Source: JANSXG01 sp024743075
GTDB taxonomy: Bacteria; Planctomycetota; Phycisphaerae; Phycisphaerales; UBA1924
Reading direction: 5' to 3'
NCBI GenBank assembly: GCA_042140185.1
Contig: CP159477.1
Coordinates: 1,240,001-1,304,000, forward strand
Length of the DNA: 64,000 nt
The translations under genes and the position numbers were made by a program. Below, piece by piece: positions 26,757-35,825 of this stretch (its first letter is position 1; the number at the start of each line of letters is the position of its first letter). Under the pieces are notes generated by a model. The model was not told where the DNA came from. It saw nothing but the letters and a program-made list of their open reading frames with translations, and ran no database searches.

Positions 26757-27341
26757 CTATTCGGGTAGCGAGGTGCACATTCGTTCGATCGTTCGCTCGA
26801 AGACCTGCCAGTGCGAATCGTCGTTGAGGTCGCGCCGATCGAACAGAAGATCATGCCGGTTCCTGACGATCAGCAGCACGACCCCGGCGATCAACAGGTA
26901 GTACGCCTCCCGGTACGGATCGCCGCTCGGCCCCTCGTCTGGGATCTTGATGTCAGGGAAGAAGCGCTGGAAGGTCTCGGCGGTCACACGCTTTCGTGCG
27001 GCGTTCAGGTGTCGCGAGAACTCGCTCGGAGCCGCGAGTTCCCAGGCGATGATTTCCTGCGTCAGCGGGCGTCGCAGGAGCGCCCGGCCGAGGTTCTTGA
27101 CGATCAGAGCGAGTCGTTCGCTCGGCGGCATCTCCATCGCTGCGGTCTCGTCATAACTGATCAACTCATCGGCCGTCGGCCAGAAATCGACCTCCTGGCA
27201 GTACCGGTCGATCAGTGTGTCGAGGGATCCGAAGTAGCGGTAGATCAGAACTTTGTCGACGCCCGCTTCGCGTGCAAGAGCGTTCACGCCCATGCCCTGG
27301 AAGCCGTCGCGTGCCAGTAGGGTGCCGACGGCCCGGATCAT
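26757..27341 (-). CDS. TetR-family transcriptional regulator
   Basis: A 194-residue protein. The N-terminal helix-turn-helix reads GVNALAREAGVDKVLIYRYFGSLDTLIDRY, the normal TetR form. The C-terminal ligand domain ends in a hydrophobic helix (AYYLLIAGVVLLIVRN). ATG 27341 is the first usable start in the frame; the open frame reaches back another 40 codons or so without a start, so a non-standard start is possible. The candidate operator at 27452-27467 lies 110 nt upstream, directly after a TTGACC -35-like box, which fits autoregulation. The ligand and other targets are unknown; the nearest possible target is the DUF1294 gene or its own promoter. Confidence 0.88.
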   Translation of the reverse strand: MIRAVGTLLARDGFQGMGVNALAREAGVDKVLIYRYFGSLDTLIDRYCQEVDFWPTADELISYDETAAMEMPPSERLALIVKNLGRALLRRPLTQEIIAWELAAPSEFSRHLNAARKRVTAETFQRFFPDIKIPDEGPSGDPYREAYYLLIAGVVLLIVRNRHDLLFDRRDLNDDSHWQVFERTIERMCTSLPE

Positions 27342-27451
27342 CTTGTGCTCGGTGCGACCGCGATCGCGGGCCCGCTCGGATTTCTTCTCCGGCGCGGCTT
27401 CGGTTTCGAGGTGGACTCGGAGGGCATTGGCATGGGTCTGGGTAGAGTCTG

Positions 27452-27467
27452 GTCACTGAACGGTGAC
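27452..27467. promoter_or_regulatory. Inverted repeat, candidate TetR operator 2
   Basis: GTCACTGAACGGTGAC, same 5-bp arms and spacing as the copy at 26680-26695 (14 of 16 identical). On the minus strand TTGACC (27474-27469) lies immediately before it and a weak -10 (CAGACT) follows at normal distance, so a bound repressor would cover the promoter core of the TetR gene. Confidence 0.55.
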
Positions 27468-27482
27468 TGGTCAAGTGAATTG

Positions 27483-27785
27483 CTACGACGGGGTATCCCC
27501 CAGCATTGGCCAGAAGATCCAGATGACGCATCCGAGCAGACACACATTGCCCGCGATGGAGAGTTTGAGCAGACGCCGATACGGCTGCTTCCGGGTCTTG
27601 TGGCGGAATATCCTCGCACCGGCGAGTGCGCCCGGCCAGCCGCCCAGCAGTGCGGTCAGAAGCAGAGCTTTCTCGGGGATCCGCCGTTTGGCGATGCCCG
27701 CCCGTGCCTTGTCGACGCCGTACTGCGTGAAGGAAACCAGCGAGCACGAAGCGATCCAAATGACGAGCGCGATGAGCATCCGCAC
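27483..27785 (-). CDS. DUF1294 membrane protein
   Basis: About 100 residues with two hydrophobic helices: an N-terminal one (IALVIWIASCSLVSF) and a C-terminal one (GNVCLLGCVIWIFWPML). Between them is the family core: YGVDKARAGIAKRRIPEKAL, then LLGGWPGALAGARIFRHKTRK. DUF1294 proteins are small inner-membrane proteins of unknown function, sometimes fused to cold-shock domains. GTG 27785 is preferred because AAAGG lies 8 nt upstream; ATG 27779 and a longer start at 27830 are alternatives. It reads toward the TetR gene and may be controlled with it. Confidence 0.8.
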   Translation of the reverse strand: MRMLIALVIWIASCSLVSFTQYGVDKARAGIAKRRIPEKALLLTALLGGWPGALAGARIFRHKTRKQPYRRLLKLSIAGNVCLLGCVIWIFWPMLGDTPS

Positions 27786-27848
27786 GTTGGTGGCCTTTCC
27801 CGAAGCGGCCCCGGTGCCGGGAACCTTCATCGTCGGTATGGTGACGAC

Positions 27849-28496
27849 ATGATCAGATTCCGCCTGCTCGCCATCGCGCTCCTGCTCGGCTGCTCGGTCT
27901 ACGGTTTGGGCTGCGCGACCCGAATCACTCCTGCCGCGGCTGTTGAGGACCCGGTCGCGGTGTATGTCGTCGACTACGGTCGCCACAGTAGCCTTCTGCT
28001 CCCCGTCCACGACGACGAGCAAGCCAACCTCGCTTCTCGGACGACGCTCCGGGAATACTCCTTTGGCGACTGGATCTACTACGCCCAAGACCGGGACTCG
28101 ATCCGGGACGGGGCGCGTGCGATGCTCTGGCGGTCCAGCGGCACGCTCGGGCGTCGCGAACTGCCCGGCCTCGGGCCGGCATCCGATGAGGCACCGATCG
28201 AACCAGCGGCGAGGATCGAGCGAGTGCTCGGCGTGCAACGTGTGATCCCGCTCGTCGTATCGCGAGAGGCCGCTTCTGAGTTGCTGGCTACGCTGGATCA
28301 ACGGTTCGAGGCGGGCCGGGAGCGGGGCGAGCCGCTTGCGAACCCGGTCGTCGGTCTCGATTTCGTCATCGACGACCGGCATTACTCGCTCGGTCGCCAC
28401 TGCAACCACGAGGTCCGTGACTGGCTGAACGCCCTTGGTGCAGACGCGAAGGGCACGCCGCTGGTCTCCGAGTTCAAGGTGGTCGAAGGCGACTGA
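27849..28496 (+). CDS. DUF2459-like exported protein
   Basis: A 215-residue protein. ATG 27849 gives a short hydrophobic export signal (LLAIALLLGCSVYGLGCATR) with two Cys that could make it a lipoprotein, although neither site is a perfect lipobox. The mature part begins VAVYVVDYGRHSSLLLPVHD and continues YSFGDWIYYAQD, then ends near YSLGRHCNHEVRDWLNALGA. This pattern (YVVxxGxHxxLxLP, then a W/Y-rich GD segment, then a late CN) recalls DUF2459, whose function is not known. The family call is moderate. It converges with pcrA with 4 nt between stops. Confidence 0.65.
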   Translation: MIRFRLLAIALLLGCSVYGLGCATRITPAAAVEDPVAVYVVDYGRHSSLLLPVHDDEQANLASRTTLREYSFGDWIYYAQDRDSIRDGARAMLWRSSGTLGRRELPGLGPASDEAPIEPAARIERVLGVQRVIPLVVSREAASELLATLDQRFEAGRERGEPLANPVVGLDFVIDDRHYSLGRHCNHEVRDWLNALGADAKGTPLVSEFKVVEGD

Positions 28497-28500
28497 GCAG

Positions 28501-31059
28501 TCAGAACGGCGGCTCGTCGATCGCGTCGGTGTCTACTGGAGATAGCCGCGCGTATTGCAGGACGAGCGTCTTGGATCCGACGTCCATGAAGTCGATGCTG
28601 GCGCGCCGGTTCATGCCCAGGCCCATAACGCGCGTCACCCGCCCGAGGCCGAACTGCGGGTGGCGAACCAGCGAGCCGACTTTCACTTCCGTCTTGCCGG
28701 ATGACCGGGGCATCGATCGCTGCGAGGTCTTCTTTCGGGCCCGTTCCATGGCGATCTCGGCCGGGTCGCGCTGGTCGAACTCGAAATCGTCGAAGGCGTG
28801 CGGCGCATCGTCGTCGCCGAGGAAGTCGGCGTCACCTCCCCAGTCGTCGGCCTGGTCCGAGGTGAGGATGTGCTCAGCGGGCAATTCGCCGAGGAAGCGA
28901 CTGGGGATCGATCGCTCGCGCATGCCCCGGTGGGTGCGGTAGCGGGCGCTGGTGATCATCAGGGTGTGCATGGCACGGGTGATTCCGACGAACGCCAGTC
29001 GGCGCTCTTCCTCGATGCTCTCGTCCGAGTCCATCGCGCGCATGCCCGGGAGCAGGCCCTCCTCAAGGCCGATCATCGCGACCGCCGGGAACTCCAGGCC
29101 CTTCGCGGCGTGGAGCGTCATCAGGGTCACCGCGCCGTTCTCGGGATCGACCTTGTCGGCATCGGCGACGAGCGCGACCGATTCGAGGTACGCCCGAAGC
29201 ATCGCGAGCAGCGGCGGGGCGGGGGCCTCCTCGATGACCGCCTCGTTCTCCTGATCGGGCAGTTCGACCATGGCCGGATCGTCCGCCGGGTCGAACTCCT
29301 GCTCGAACTCGGCGGCGGCAGAAACGAGTTCGGCGATGTTGTCGAGCTTTTCGGGGTCGACCTCGCCGGTCGAGCGGTTCTTGTAGGTCGAGTAGAACTT
29401 CTCGAGCCCGGATTCCTTGATCACCCGCTCGACAAGTTCTGACAGCGAGCTGCTGACGTCGGCGCCCATGAAGGTGCCCGAGCCGTTCCAGCCGTCGATC
29501 ATCGCGACGAACTTGCCGAGGGCGTTGGTCGCCATCGACGAGACGCCCTCGATCTGCTCCGCCCGACGGGCGGCCTCGAACAGCGTGATCCGGTTCACGC
29601 CCGCGTAGACGGCGAGCTGGTCGATCGACTTGGTACCGATCTTCCGGGCGGGCTTGTTGATGATGCGGGTCAGAGAGACCTCGTCGGCCGGGTTGGCGAC
29701 GACGCGCAAGTAGGCGAGGACATCCTTGATCTCCTCGCGCTGGTAGAACGCGGTCCCTCGGGCGATGACATACGGGATGTTCGCCTTGCGCAGGGCGTCT
29801 TCCATTACGCGCGAGAGGGCGTTGTTGCGATAGAAGACCGCGCAGTCTTTCCACTGCAGCGGGCAGACGCCTTCGAGGATCGGGCCGACATCCTCGCCGC
29901 TCGCGAGCCGCTGGAACCAGTCCACGACCAGGTCGGCCTCGTGGTGCTCGTCGCGACAGAGCACGACGGTCGGTTTCTCACCCTCGGAGCGCTCGGTGTA
30001 CAGGTCCTTGTGCTTGCGTCGCTTGTTGTGCTGGATCAACGCGTCGGCGGTGGCGAGGATCTCCGGGGACGAGCGGAAGTTCTGGCCCAGGGCGATGACG
30101 CGCGTGCCGGGATAGTGCTCTTCGAACTCGAGGATGTTGCGGATGTCGGCCCCGCGCCAGCCGTAGATCGACTGGTCCGGGTCGCCGACCACGCAGACGT
30201 TCGGCGGCATCGAGCCCTCGGACGGTTCCGGCGATTCCTCGCCGGGGAGCGGCTCGTAGTCGACCGCCGCTTGCATGTCCGGACGCCCGACGAGCAGCGT
30301 CGACAGCAGGAACTGCACGCGGTTGGTGTCCTGGTACTCGTCGATCATCAGGTACTTCCAGCGTCCCTGGACCTCCGAGCGGGCGAAGTCGGATTCGCGG
30401 AGCATGCGGACGGTCAGGGCGAGCAGGTCGTCGAAGTCCACGGCGTTGGCATCGCGCATGGCCCGCTCGTAGCGCTGCCAGATCTTGGCGATGGTCCGCT
30501 CGTGAAAGTCGCTGGCGCTGGCGAGGAACTTCTCGCAGTCGATCATCTCGTTCTTGGCGTTCGAGATCGCCGAGAGGACCGAGCGCGGTGCCCAGTTGCT
30601 GGTGGACAGCTCCATGGCCTTGAGGGTCTTCTTCATCAGGGCCAGCTGGTCGTCGGAGTCGTAGATGGTGAAGTCCGAACGGATCCGCCAGTGGGCGCGT
30701 CCCTCCATGGAGTCGGCGTAGCGACGCATCAGGCGCGCGCACAGGGCGTGGAAGGTGGTGACTGTCAGGCCTCGCATGGCCCGTTCGGGGCCGAGCGGGG
30801 CGAGCTCGGGGTGGTCGGTGAGCATGCGCCCGACGCGCTCGCGCATCTCGCCGGCGGCCTTGTTGGTGAAGGTCAGGGCGAGGATCTGCCAGGCCGGGAT
30901 GCCCATCGAGAGCAGGTAGGCGATGCGCCGGGTGATGACGCGGGTCTTGCCCGAACCGGCCGCGGCGAGGATCAGCAGCGGTCCCTCGGTGCACTCGACC
31001 GCCTCGCGCTGGGCGGGTGTCAGATCGTCGGTGAGCGAGAGACGGGTGTCGGCGGGCAT
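28501..31059 (-). CDS. pcrA: UvrD/PcrA-type 3'-5' DNA helicase
   Basis: An 852-residue superfamily 1A helicase. Motifs in order: Q motif LTPAQREAVEC, Walker A AAAGSGKTRVITRR, Ia TFTNKAAGEM, Walker B MIDEYQDTNRVQF, III GDPDQSIYGWRGAD, IV GQNFRSSPEIL, V TLMTLHAAKGLEFPAV, VI EERRLAFVGITRAM. The C-terminal tail ends with the KVGSLVRHPQFGLGRV Tudor-like segment typical of PcrA/UvrD, which contacts RNA polymerase in characterised homologues. An acidic insertion sits near residues 590-625. Roles are nucleotide excision repair and clearing of stalled polymerase or recombination intermediates. A 517-nt non-coding stretch separates its start from dcd. Confidence 0.96.
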   Translation of the reverse strand: MPADTRLSLTDDLTPAQREAVECTEGPLLILAAAGSGKTRVITRRIAYLLSMGIPAWQILALTFTNKAAGEMRERVGRMLTDHPELAPLGPERAMRGLTVTTFHALCARLMRRYADSMEGRAHWRIRSDFTIYDSDDQLALMKKTLKAMELSTSNWAPRSVLSAISNAKNEMIDCEKFLASASDFHERTIAKIWQRYERAMRDANAVDFDDLLALTVRMLRESDFARSEVQGRWKYLMIDEYQDTNRVQFLLSTLLVGRPDMQAAVDYEPLPGEESPEPSEGSMPPNVCVVGDPDQSIYGWRGADIRNILEFEEHYPGTRVIALGQNFRSSPEILATADALIQHNKRRKHKDLYTERSEGEKPTVVLCRDEHHEADLVVDWFQRLASGEDVGPILEGVCPLQWKDCAVFYRNNALSRVMEDALRKANIPYVIARGTAFYQREEIKDVLAYLRVVANPADEVSLTRIINKPARKIGTKSIDQLAVYAGVNRITLFEAARRAEQIEGVSSMATNALGKFVAMIDGWNGSGTFMGADVSSSLSELVERVIKESGLEKFYSTYKNRSTGEVDPEKLDNIAELVSAAAEFEQEFDPADDPAMVELPDQENEAVIEEAPAPPLLAMLRAYLESVALVADADKVDPENGAVTLMTLHAAKGLEFPAVAMIGLEEGLLPGMRAMDSDESIEEERRLAFVGITRAMHTLMITSARYRTHRGMRERSIPSRFLGELPAEHILTSDQADDWGGDADFLGDDDAPHAFDDFEFDQRDPAEIAMERARKKTSQRSMPRSSGKTEVKVGSLVRHPQFGLGRVTRVMGLGMNRRASIDFMDVGSKTLVLQYARLSPVDTDAIDEPPF

Positions 31060-31240
31060 GGTCTGGAGCAGGTCGAGTCGGAGGCGATTGGGGCTGTCGA
31101 ACGGGTCTGGACGCGAGGAGCGGGGGTTCCGAGCGGAGCAGAGCCGCTACTGAGGACTGTACCCACTATATGGTGTAGTACGAACAAGCCCTGACAGCTT
31201 ATTCACACGACCGGTGGGGGTGCCTGAAATTTTGCTCATG

Positions 31241-31336
31241 GCGCAAGTCCAGTGTTTATCGGTACTTGCGCAATCTGGTGCAGGGTGGGACAAAAAGACC
31301 CTGCATTTTGATGTGTTTGTGCTTGAGTACACATCA
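31241..31336 (+). other. Three tandem hairpins upstream of dcd
   Basis: Three successive stem-loops, each with a perfect 8-bp stem: 31241-31248 with 31264-31271 (GCGCAAGT/ACTTGCGC), 31279-31286 with 31298-31305 (TGCAGGGT/ACCCTGCA), and 31309-31316 with 31329-31336 (TGATGTGT/ACACATCA). The second is followed by TTTT and looks like an intrinsic terminator. They lie in the 517-nt gap between the divergent starts of pcrA and dcd. A small RNA ending at about 31309 or a structured leader is likely. The rest of the gap (31351-31576) shows nothing clear. Confidence 0.5.
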
Positions 31337-31350
31337 TCTAGCGGTAGTAT
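31323..31350 (+). promoter_or_regulatory. Candidate promoter for dcd
   Basis: TTGAGT (31323-31328) and TAGTAT (31345-31350) with 16-nt spacing resemble a sigma70-type promoter reading toward dcd, 227 nt upstream of its ATG. The third hairpin overlaps the -35 and spacer, so the structure and the promoter may interact. Confidence 0.35.
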
Positions 31351-31576
31351 CCGTTTCGGTGGTCATCCCGGCGGGCGAGTGGGCCCGACATCGACGGGAT
31401 GCCGGACAACACGATTTGAGTGCCGCGTGAGCGGGGAGCGATCGAGCATGCCCCGGGCGCGGTGGCTGTGTCCCGAGTGTATCGCGCGAGCGGTTCTCGG
31501 ACCCAGCGGGCTCGACGACCCGCCTGCCTGGTGGACCTCAGCGGCAGCGGTCGTCCCAACGAGGGAGCACGACGCC

Positions 31577-32149
31577 ATGGCCGTCCTGTGCGACACGCAG
31601 ATCCGCGAACTGATCGGCATCGAGCCGTTTTCCGACAACGAGAAGCGCGCCGGACGGGTGTCCTACGGCGTGTCCTCCTACGGGTACGACGTGCGTGTCG
31701 GCACCCGCTTCAAGATCTTCACGCCCACGCCCCGGACCGGCGGCATCACCGTGGTGGACCCCAAGGCGTTCAGCGAAGACCTGATGGTCGAGGTGGACAC
31801 CGCCGAGCAGGGCACCGACCACATCATCATCCCGCCCAACTCCTTCGCGCTGTGCGAGACGGTCGAGACGATCGATGTGCCGCGCGATGTGCTGGTGATC
31901 TGCGTGGGCAAAAGCACCTACGCCCGGTGCGGGCTGATCGTGAACGTCACCCCGCTGGAGCCGGAGTGGCGCGGCAAGGTGACGATTGAGATCAGCAACA
32001 CGACGCCGCTTCCGGCGAAGGTGTACGCGAACGAGGGCATCGCCCAGTTCGTGTTCTTCAAGGGCGACCGGACGTGTGCGATCAGTTACGCCGACAAGGC
32101 GGGCAAGTATCAGGATCAGCTTGGGCTGACGCTGCCGAAGGTCGACTGA
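31577..32149 (+). CDS. dcd: dCTP deaminase
   Basis: Dcd deaminates dCTP to dUTP, the main bacterial route toward dTMP. The 190-residue length is typical. Conserved blocks: VSYGVSSYGYDVRVGTRFKIF, the substrate-binding GKSTYARCGLIVNVTPLEP, and the catalytic EISNTTPLPAKVYANEGIAQFVFF-like region, with the active-site Glu in the EIS segment. GAGGGA at 31561-31566 fixes the ATG at 31577; the frame is open further upstream, but that part has no homology. It lies 103 nt before nrdJ in the same direction, so the two nucleotide genes probably share control. Confidence 0.96.
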   Translation: MAVLCDTQIRELIGIEPFSDNEKRAGRVSYGVSSYGYDVRVGTRFKIFTPTPRTGGITVVDPKAFSEDLMVEVDTAEQGTDHIIIPPNSFALCETVETIDVPRDVLVICVGKSTYARCGLIVNVTPLEPEWRGKVTIEISNTTPLPAKVYANEGIAQFVFFKGDRTCAISYADKAGKYQDQLGLTLPKVD

Positions 32150-32252
32150 CTTCAGGCGCTCATCGGATGTCGTTGAATTCATTTCATTCTTTCTGATTAT
32201 TCCGCGTCCCTCTCCTCCGACGCTTCACATCTGACAAGGAATCGCCGTCGCC

Positions 32253-35200
32253 ATGAAGATCACACGGAAGTTCACCAAGCCAGGCCAGGACCCGTTCGCC
32301 ACCACTGAGTGGGTGAAGCGTCAATCGCGGATCTCGAATCCCGATGGCAGCGTGGTCTTTGAGATGAACGATGCCGAGGTGCCGGCCGGGTGGTCGCAGC
32401 TCGCGACGGACATCATGGTCAGCAAGTACTTCCGCAAGGCCGGCGTGCCGCAGAAGGGTGAGGACGGCAAGGCGCTGAAGGACGAGAGCGGCAAGCCGGT
32501 GCTCGGTCCGGAGCGGAGTGCCCGCCAGGTGATCCACCGACTCGCCGGCTGCTGGCGTCACTGGGGCGCGACGCACGGCTACTTCGACACCGAGGCCGAT
32601 GCGCAGGCGTTCTATGACGAACTGTCGTACATGCTGGTGCACCAGATGTGCGCGCCGAACAGCCCGCAGTGGTTCAACACGGGTCTGAACTGGGCGTACG
32701 GGATCAACGGCCCGGCCCAGGGTCACCACTACCCGGACCCGAAGACGGGCGAGGTGCGTCTGAGCGAGGACGCGTACACCCACCCGCAGCCGCACGCGTG
32801 CTTTATCCAGAGCGTCGAGGACGATCTGGTGAACCCCGGCGGGATCATGGACCTGTGGACGCGCGAAGCGCGCCTGTTCAAGTACGGTTCGGGCACGGGC
32901 ACGAACTTCTCGCGCCTTCGCGGCGAGAACGAGCAGCTCTCGGGCGGCGGCAAGAGCAGCGGGCTGATGAGCTGGCTGAAGATCGGCGACCGTGCGGCGG
33001 GCGCGATCAAGAGCGGCGGGACGACCCGGCGCGCGGCGAAGATGGTCTGCCTGGACATGGACCACCCGGACGTCGAGGACTTCATCAGCTGGAAGGTGCG
33101 CGAGGAGATCAAGGTCGCGGCGCTGGTCGAGGGCATGAAGCACGTTCGCAAGGACCTGCGCGAGACCGCCGAGAAGCTGGGCCTGAAACTGACCTACGAC
33201 TACAACGGCGAGGCGTACCAGACCGTTGCTGGGCAGAACGCGAATAACTCGATCCGCATCCCCGACGAGTTCTTCACGGCGGTCGATGAGGGCGCGGACT
33301 GGACGATGTACGCACGCACGACCGGCGAGGCGGTGAAGACCGTGAAGGCCGGCGATCTGTGGGACCAGATCGGCTACGCGGCGTGGCGCTGCGCGGACCC
33401 GGGCGTGCAGTACGACTCGACGATCAACGCGTGGCACACTTGCCCCGCGAACGGCCGGATCAACGCGAGCAACCCGTGCTCGGAGTACATGTTCCTCGAC
33501 AACACGGCGTGCAATCTGGCATCGTTCAACCTGCTGAAGTTTTACGACCCGAAGACGCGTGAGCTGGATGTCGAGAAGTACGAGCACGCGATCGACCTGT
33601 GGACGATGGTGCTCGAGATCAGTGTTCTGATGGCGCAGTACCCCTCGGAAGAGATCGCTCGCCTGAGCTACGAGTACCGGACGCTGGGCCTTGGTTACGC
33701 GAACATCGGTGCGGTTCTCATGCAGGCGGGCATCCCGTATGACTCCGATGAGGCCCGCGCGGTGTGCGGCTGCCTGACGGCGATCCTGACGGGCCGTTCG
33801 TACCGGATGTCGGCGCTGATGGCCAAGGAGCACGGGCCGTTCAAGGGCTTCGACCGCAACCGCAAGCACATGCTCCGCGTGATGCGCAACCACCGGCGTG
33901 CGGCCCACGGCATGAAGCGCGACGCGAGCGACTGGGAGGATTTGAAGATCCGCCCGGTCCCGATCGACCACAAGCTCGTCAAGAGCGGCGAGGTGAAGAT
34001 CGGCAACGCGAAGTCGCTGCTGAAGCACGCCACGCAGGCGTGGGACGAGGCGGTCTCGATCGGCGAGAAGCACGGCTACCGTAACGCCCAGACCACGGTG
34101 ATCGCGCCGACCGGGACCATTGGCCTGCTCATGGACTGCGACACGACTGGCGTCGAGCCGGACTTTGCGCTGGTCAAGTTCAAGAAGCTCGCCGGCGGCG
34201 GGTACTTCAAGATCGTGAACCAGTCGGTGCGCCCGGCGCTGGAAGCGCTCGGCTACGGCAAGGGCGAGATCTCCGACATCATCGACCACATCCTCGGCAC
34301 GCTGCGTTTGGACGTGCCGATGCTGTCGCCGGACGGCAAGACGATGCACGATTCGTCGTTCGCGGACTTCCTGAAGGAAAAGGGCCTCGTCGATGAGGAC
34401 CTGGACAAGATCGAGAAGGCGCTGCCGGGCGTGTTCGAGCTGCATTACGGCTTCAGCGCCTGGACGCTGGGCGACGAAGCGCTGGAGCGCCTGGGCTTGA
34501 ACCCCGAAGAGGTCAAGAACGACTTCTCGTTCAACCTGCTCAAGCACCTGGGCCTGACCAGGGAGCAGATCGAGGGGCTCGGCTCGACGATCTGCGGAAC
34601 GCAGACCATCGAGGGGGCGCCGCATCTCAAGGACGAGCACCTGCCGGTGTTCGACTGTGCGAACAAGTGCGGCAAGACCGGCAAGCGGTACATCCACGCC
34701 AACGGGCACATCCGCATGATGGCGGCGGCCCAGCCGTTCATCTCGGGAGCGATCAGCAAGACGATCAACCTGCCATCGGACGCGAGCGTCGACGACATCA
34801 AGGACGCGTACCGCCTGAGCTGGGAACTCGGCCTGAAGGCGAACGCGCTGTATCGCGACGGCTGCAAGCTGAGCCAGCCTCTTTCGACCAAGTCCGAAGA
34901 CGCGGATGAGGACTCGCAGTCGTCGGCAGCGGACGAGGCGGAGGCCGAACTGGTCGCCGGCATCGACGAGGACGAGGACTCCGTCGCTGAGGCCCGCGAA
35001 GAGATCGCCGAGCAGTACGCCGAGGCGGCCAAGGCGTCGGCGGCTGGTGACAAGCAGGCGGCTGAGCGAATCGTCGAGCGGATCGTGCATCGTCCGATGC
35101 GTCGTCGCCTGCCCGATACCCGCCACTCGATGACCCACAAGTTCAACGTGGCCGGACATGAGGGCTACCTGACTGTCGGCCTGTACGAGGACGGCCAGCC

Positions 35201-35816
35201 GGGCGAACTGTTCATCACCATGGCCAAGGAAGGCTCGACCATCGGCGGCCTGATGGACTCGCTCGGGACCGCGACCAGTGTCTCGCTGCAGTACGGCGTG
35301 CCGATCGAGTCGTTGGTGAAGAAGTTCACCCACCAGCGTTTCGAGCCGGCGGGCATGACGACGAACCGGGACATCCCGTTCGCCAAGTCGCTGGTGGATT
35401 ACATCTTCCGCTGGATGGGCATGCAGTTCATTCCCGGCTATCGCGAGGCGAACGCTCCGGATCGCGGTGCGAGCAAGACCGAGGAAGCGAAGTCGCCCGC
35501 ACCGACCCTTCGCTCCGCCGGTCGCGGGTTCGCGATCGCCGACTCTGATGACGACGGGGAGATTCCAGCAACCGAAGTGCACAAGGCACGCCAAAGGGTG
35601 ACCGAGGTGAAGGCGTCGTTTTCGTCGTCGTCCACTCGGGTGACGGGTGCGGATGGTTCCTCGACCGCGGTCGCGCCCAAGTCATCGACGCTGTCAGCGG
35701 CGCTGTCCGAGTGCCAGGAAGACGCGCCGACCTGCGACGTCTGCGGCACGGTCACCGTCCGAAGTGGCACCTGCTACAAGTGCCTGAACTGCGGGAACAG
35801 CATGGGTTGTTCCTGA
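32253..35816 (+). CDS. nrdJ: Class II (B12-dependent) ribonucleotide reductase
   Basis: A 1187-residue adenosylcobalamin-dependent reductase that makes all deoxyribonucleotides without oxygen-dependent radicals. The active-site region NPCSEYMFLDNTACNLASFNL holds the radical/redox Cys, APTGTIGLLMDCDTTGVEP and HYGFSAWTLGDEAL are family blocks, and the start of the barrel has NSPQWFNTGLNWAYG. An acidic linker (residues about 880-930) leads to a C-terminal domain ending in a CDVC/CYKCLNC zinc-ribbon-like Cys cluster that recharges the active site. No cobalamin riboswitch is visible in the 103 nt upstream. It probably forms an operon with dcd. Confidence 0.96.
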   Translation: MKITRKFTKPGQDPFATTEWVKRQSRISNPDGSVVFEMNDAEVPAGWSQLATDIMVSKYFRKAGVPQKGEDGKALKDESGKPVLGPERSARQVIHRLAGCWRHWGATHGYFDTEADAQAFYDELSYMLVHQMCAPNSPQWFNTGLNWAYGINGPAQGHHYPDPKTGEVRLSEDAYTHPQPHACFIQSVEDDLVNPGGIMDLWTREARLFKYGSGTGTNFSRLRGENEQLSGGGKSSGLMSWLKIGDRAAGAIKSGGTTRRAAKMVCLDMDHPDVEDFISWKVREEIKVAALVEGMKHVRKDLRETAEKLGLKLTYDYNGEAYQTVAGQNANNSIRIPDEFFTAVDEGADWTMYARTTGEAVKTVKAGDLWDQIGYAAWRCADPGVQYDSTINAWHTCPANGRINASNPCSEYMFLDNTACNLASFNLLKFYDPKTRELDVEKYEHAIDLWTMVLEISVLMAQYPSEEIARLSYEYRTLGLGYANIGAVLMQAGIPYDSDEARAVCGCLTAILTGRSYRMSALMAKEHGPFKGFDRNRKHMLRVMRNHRRAAHGMKRDASDWEDLKIRPVPIDHKLVKSGEVKIGNAKSLLKHATQAWDEAVSIGEKHGYRNAQTTVIAPTGTIGLLMDCDTTGVEPDFALVKFKKLAGGGYFKIVNQSVRPALEALGYGKGEISDIIDHILGTLRLDVPMLSPDGKTMHDSSFADFLKEKGLVDEDLDKIEKALPGVFELHYGFSAWTLGDEALERLGLNPEEVKNDFSFNLLKHLGLTREQIEGLGSTICGTQTIEGAPHLKDEHLPVFDCANKCGKTGKRYIHANGHIRMMAAAQPFISGAISKTINLPSDASVDDIKDAYRLSWELGLKANALYRDGCKLSQPLSTKSEDADEDSQSSAADEAEAELVAGIDEDEDSVAEAREEIAEQYAEAAKASAAGDKQAAERIVERIVHRPMRRRLPDTRHSMTHKFNVAGHEGYLTVGLYEDGQPGELFITMAKEGSTIGGLMDSLGTATSVSLQYGVPIESLVKKFTHQRFEPAGMTTNRDIPFAKSLVDYIFRWMGMQFIPGYREANAPDRGASKTEEAKSPAPTLRSAGRGFAIADSDDDGEIPATEVHKARQRVTEVKASFSSSSTRVTGADGSSTAVAPKSSTLSAALSECQEDAPTCDVCGTVTVRSGTCYKCLNCGNSMGCS

Positions 35817-35825
35817 GGCGGAACT

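Noticed and set aside
31199..31207. TTATTCACA, a match to the DnaA box consensus.
   Set aside because: A single copy with no dnaA, dnaN or AT-rich unwinding region nearby; expected by chance.
31214..31576. In-frame upstream extension of dcd.
   Set aside because: It runs through the hairpins and candidate promoter, has no homology, and a good ribosome binding site lies at 31561-31566.
32150..32252. Possible cobalamin riboswitch before the B12-dependent nrdJ.
   Set aside because: Only 103 nt are available and no B12-box-like sequence is seen.
32184..35594. A 1136-codon open frame on the minus strand opposite nrdJ.
   Set aside because: It mirrors the codon pattern of a GC-rich gene; composition is extreme in Arg, Val, Leu and His, and no family motif is present.
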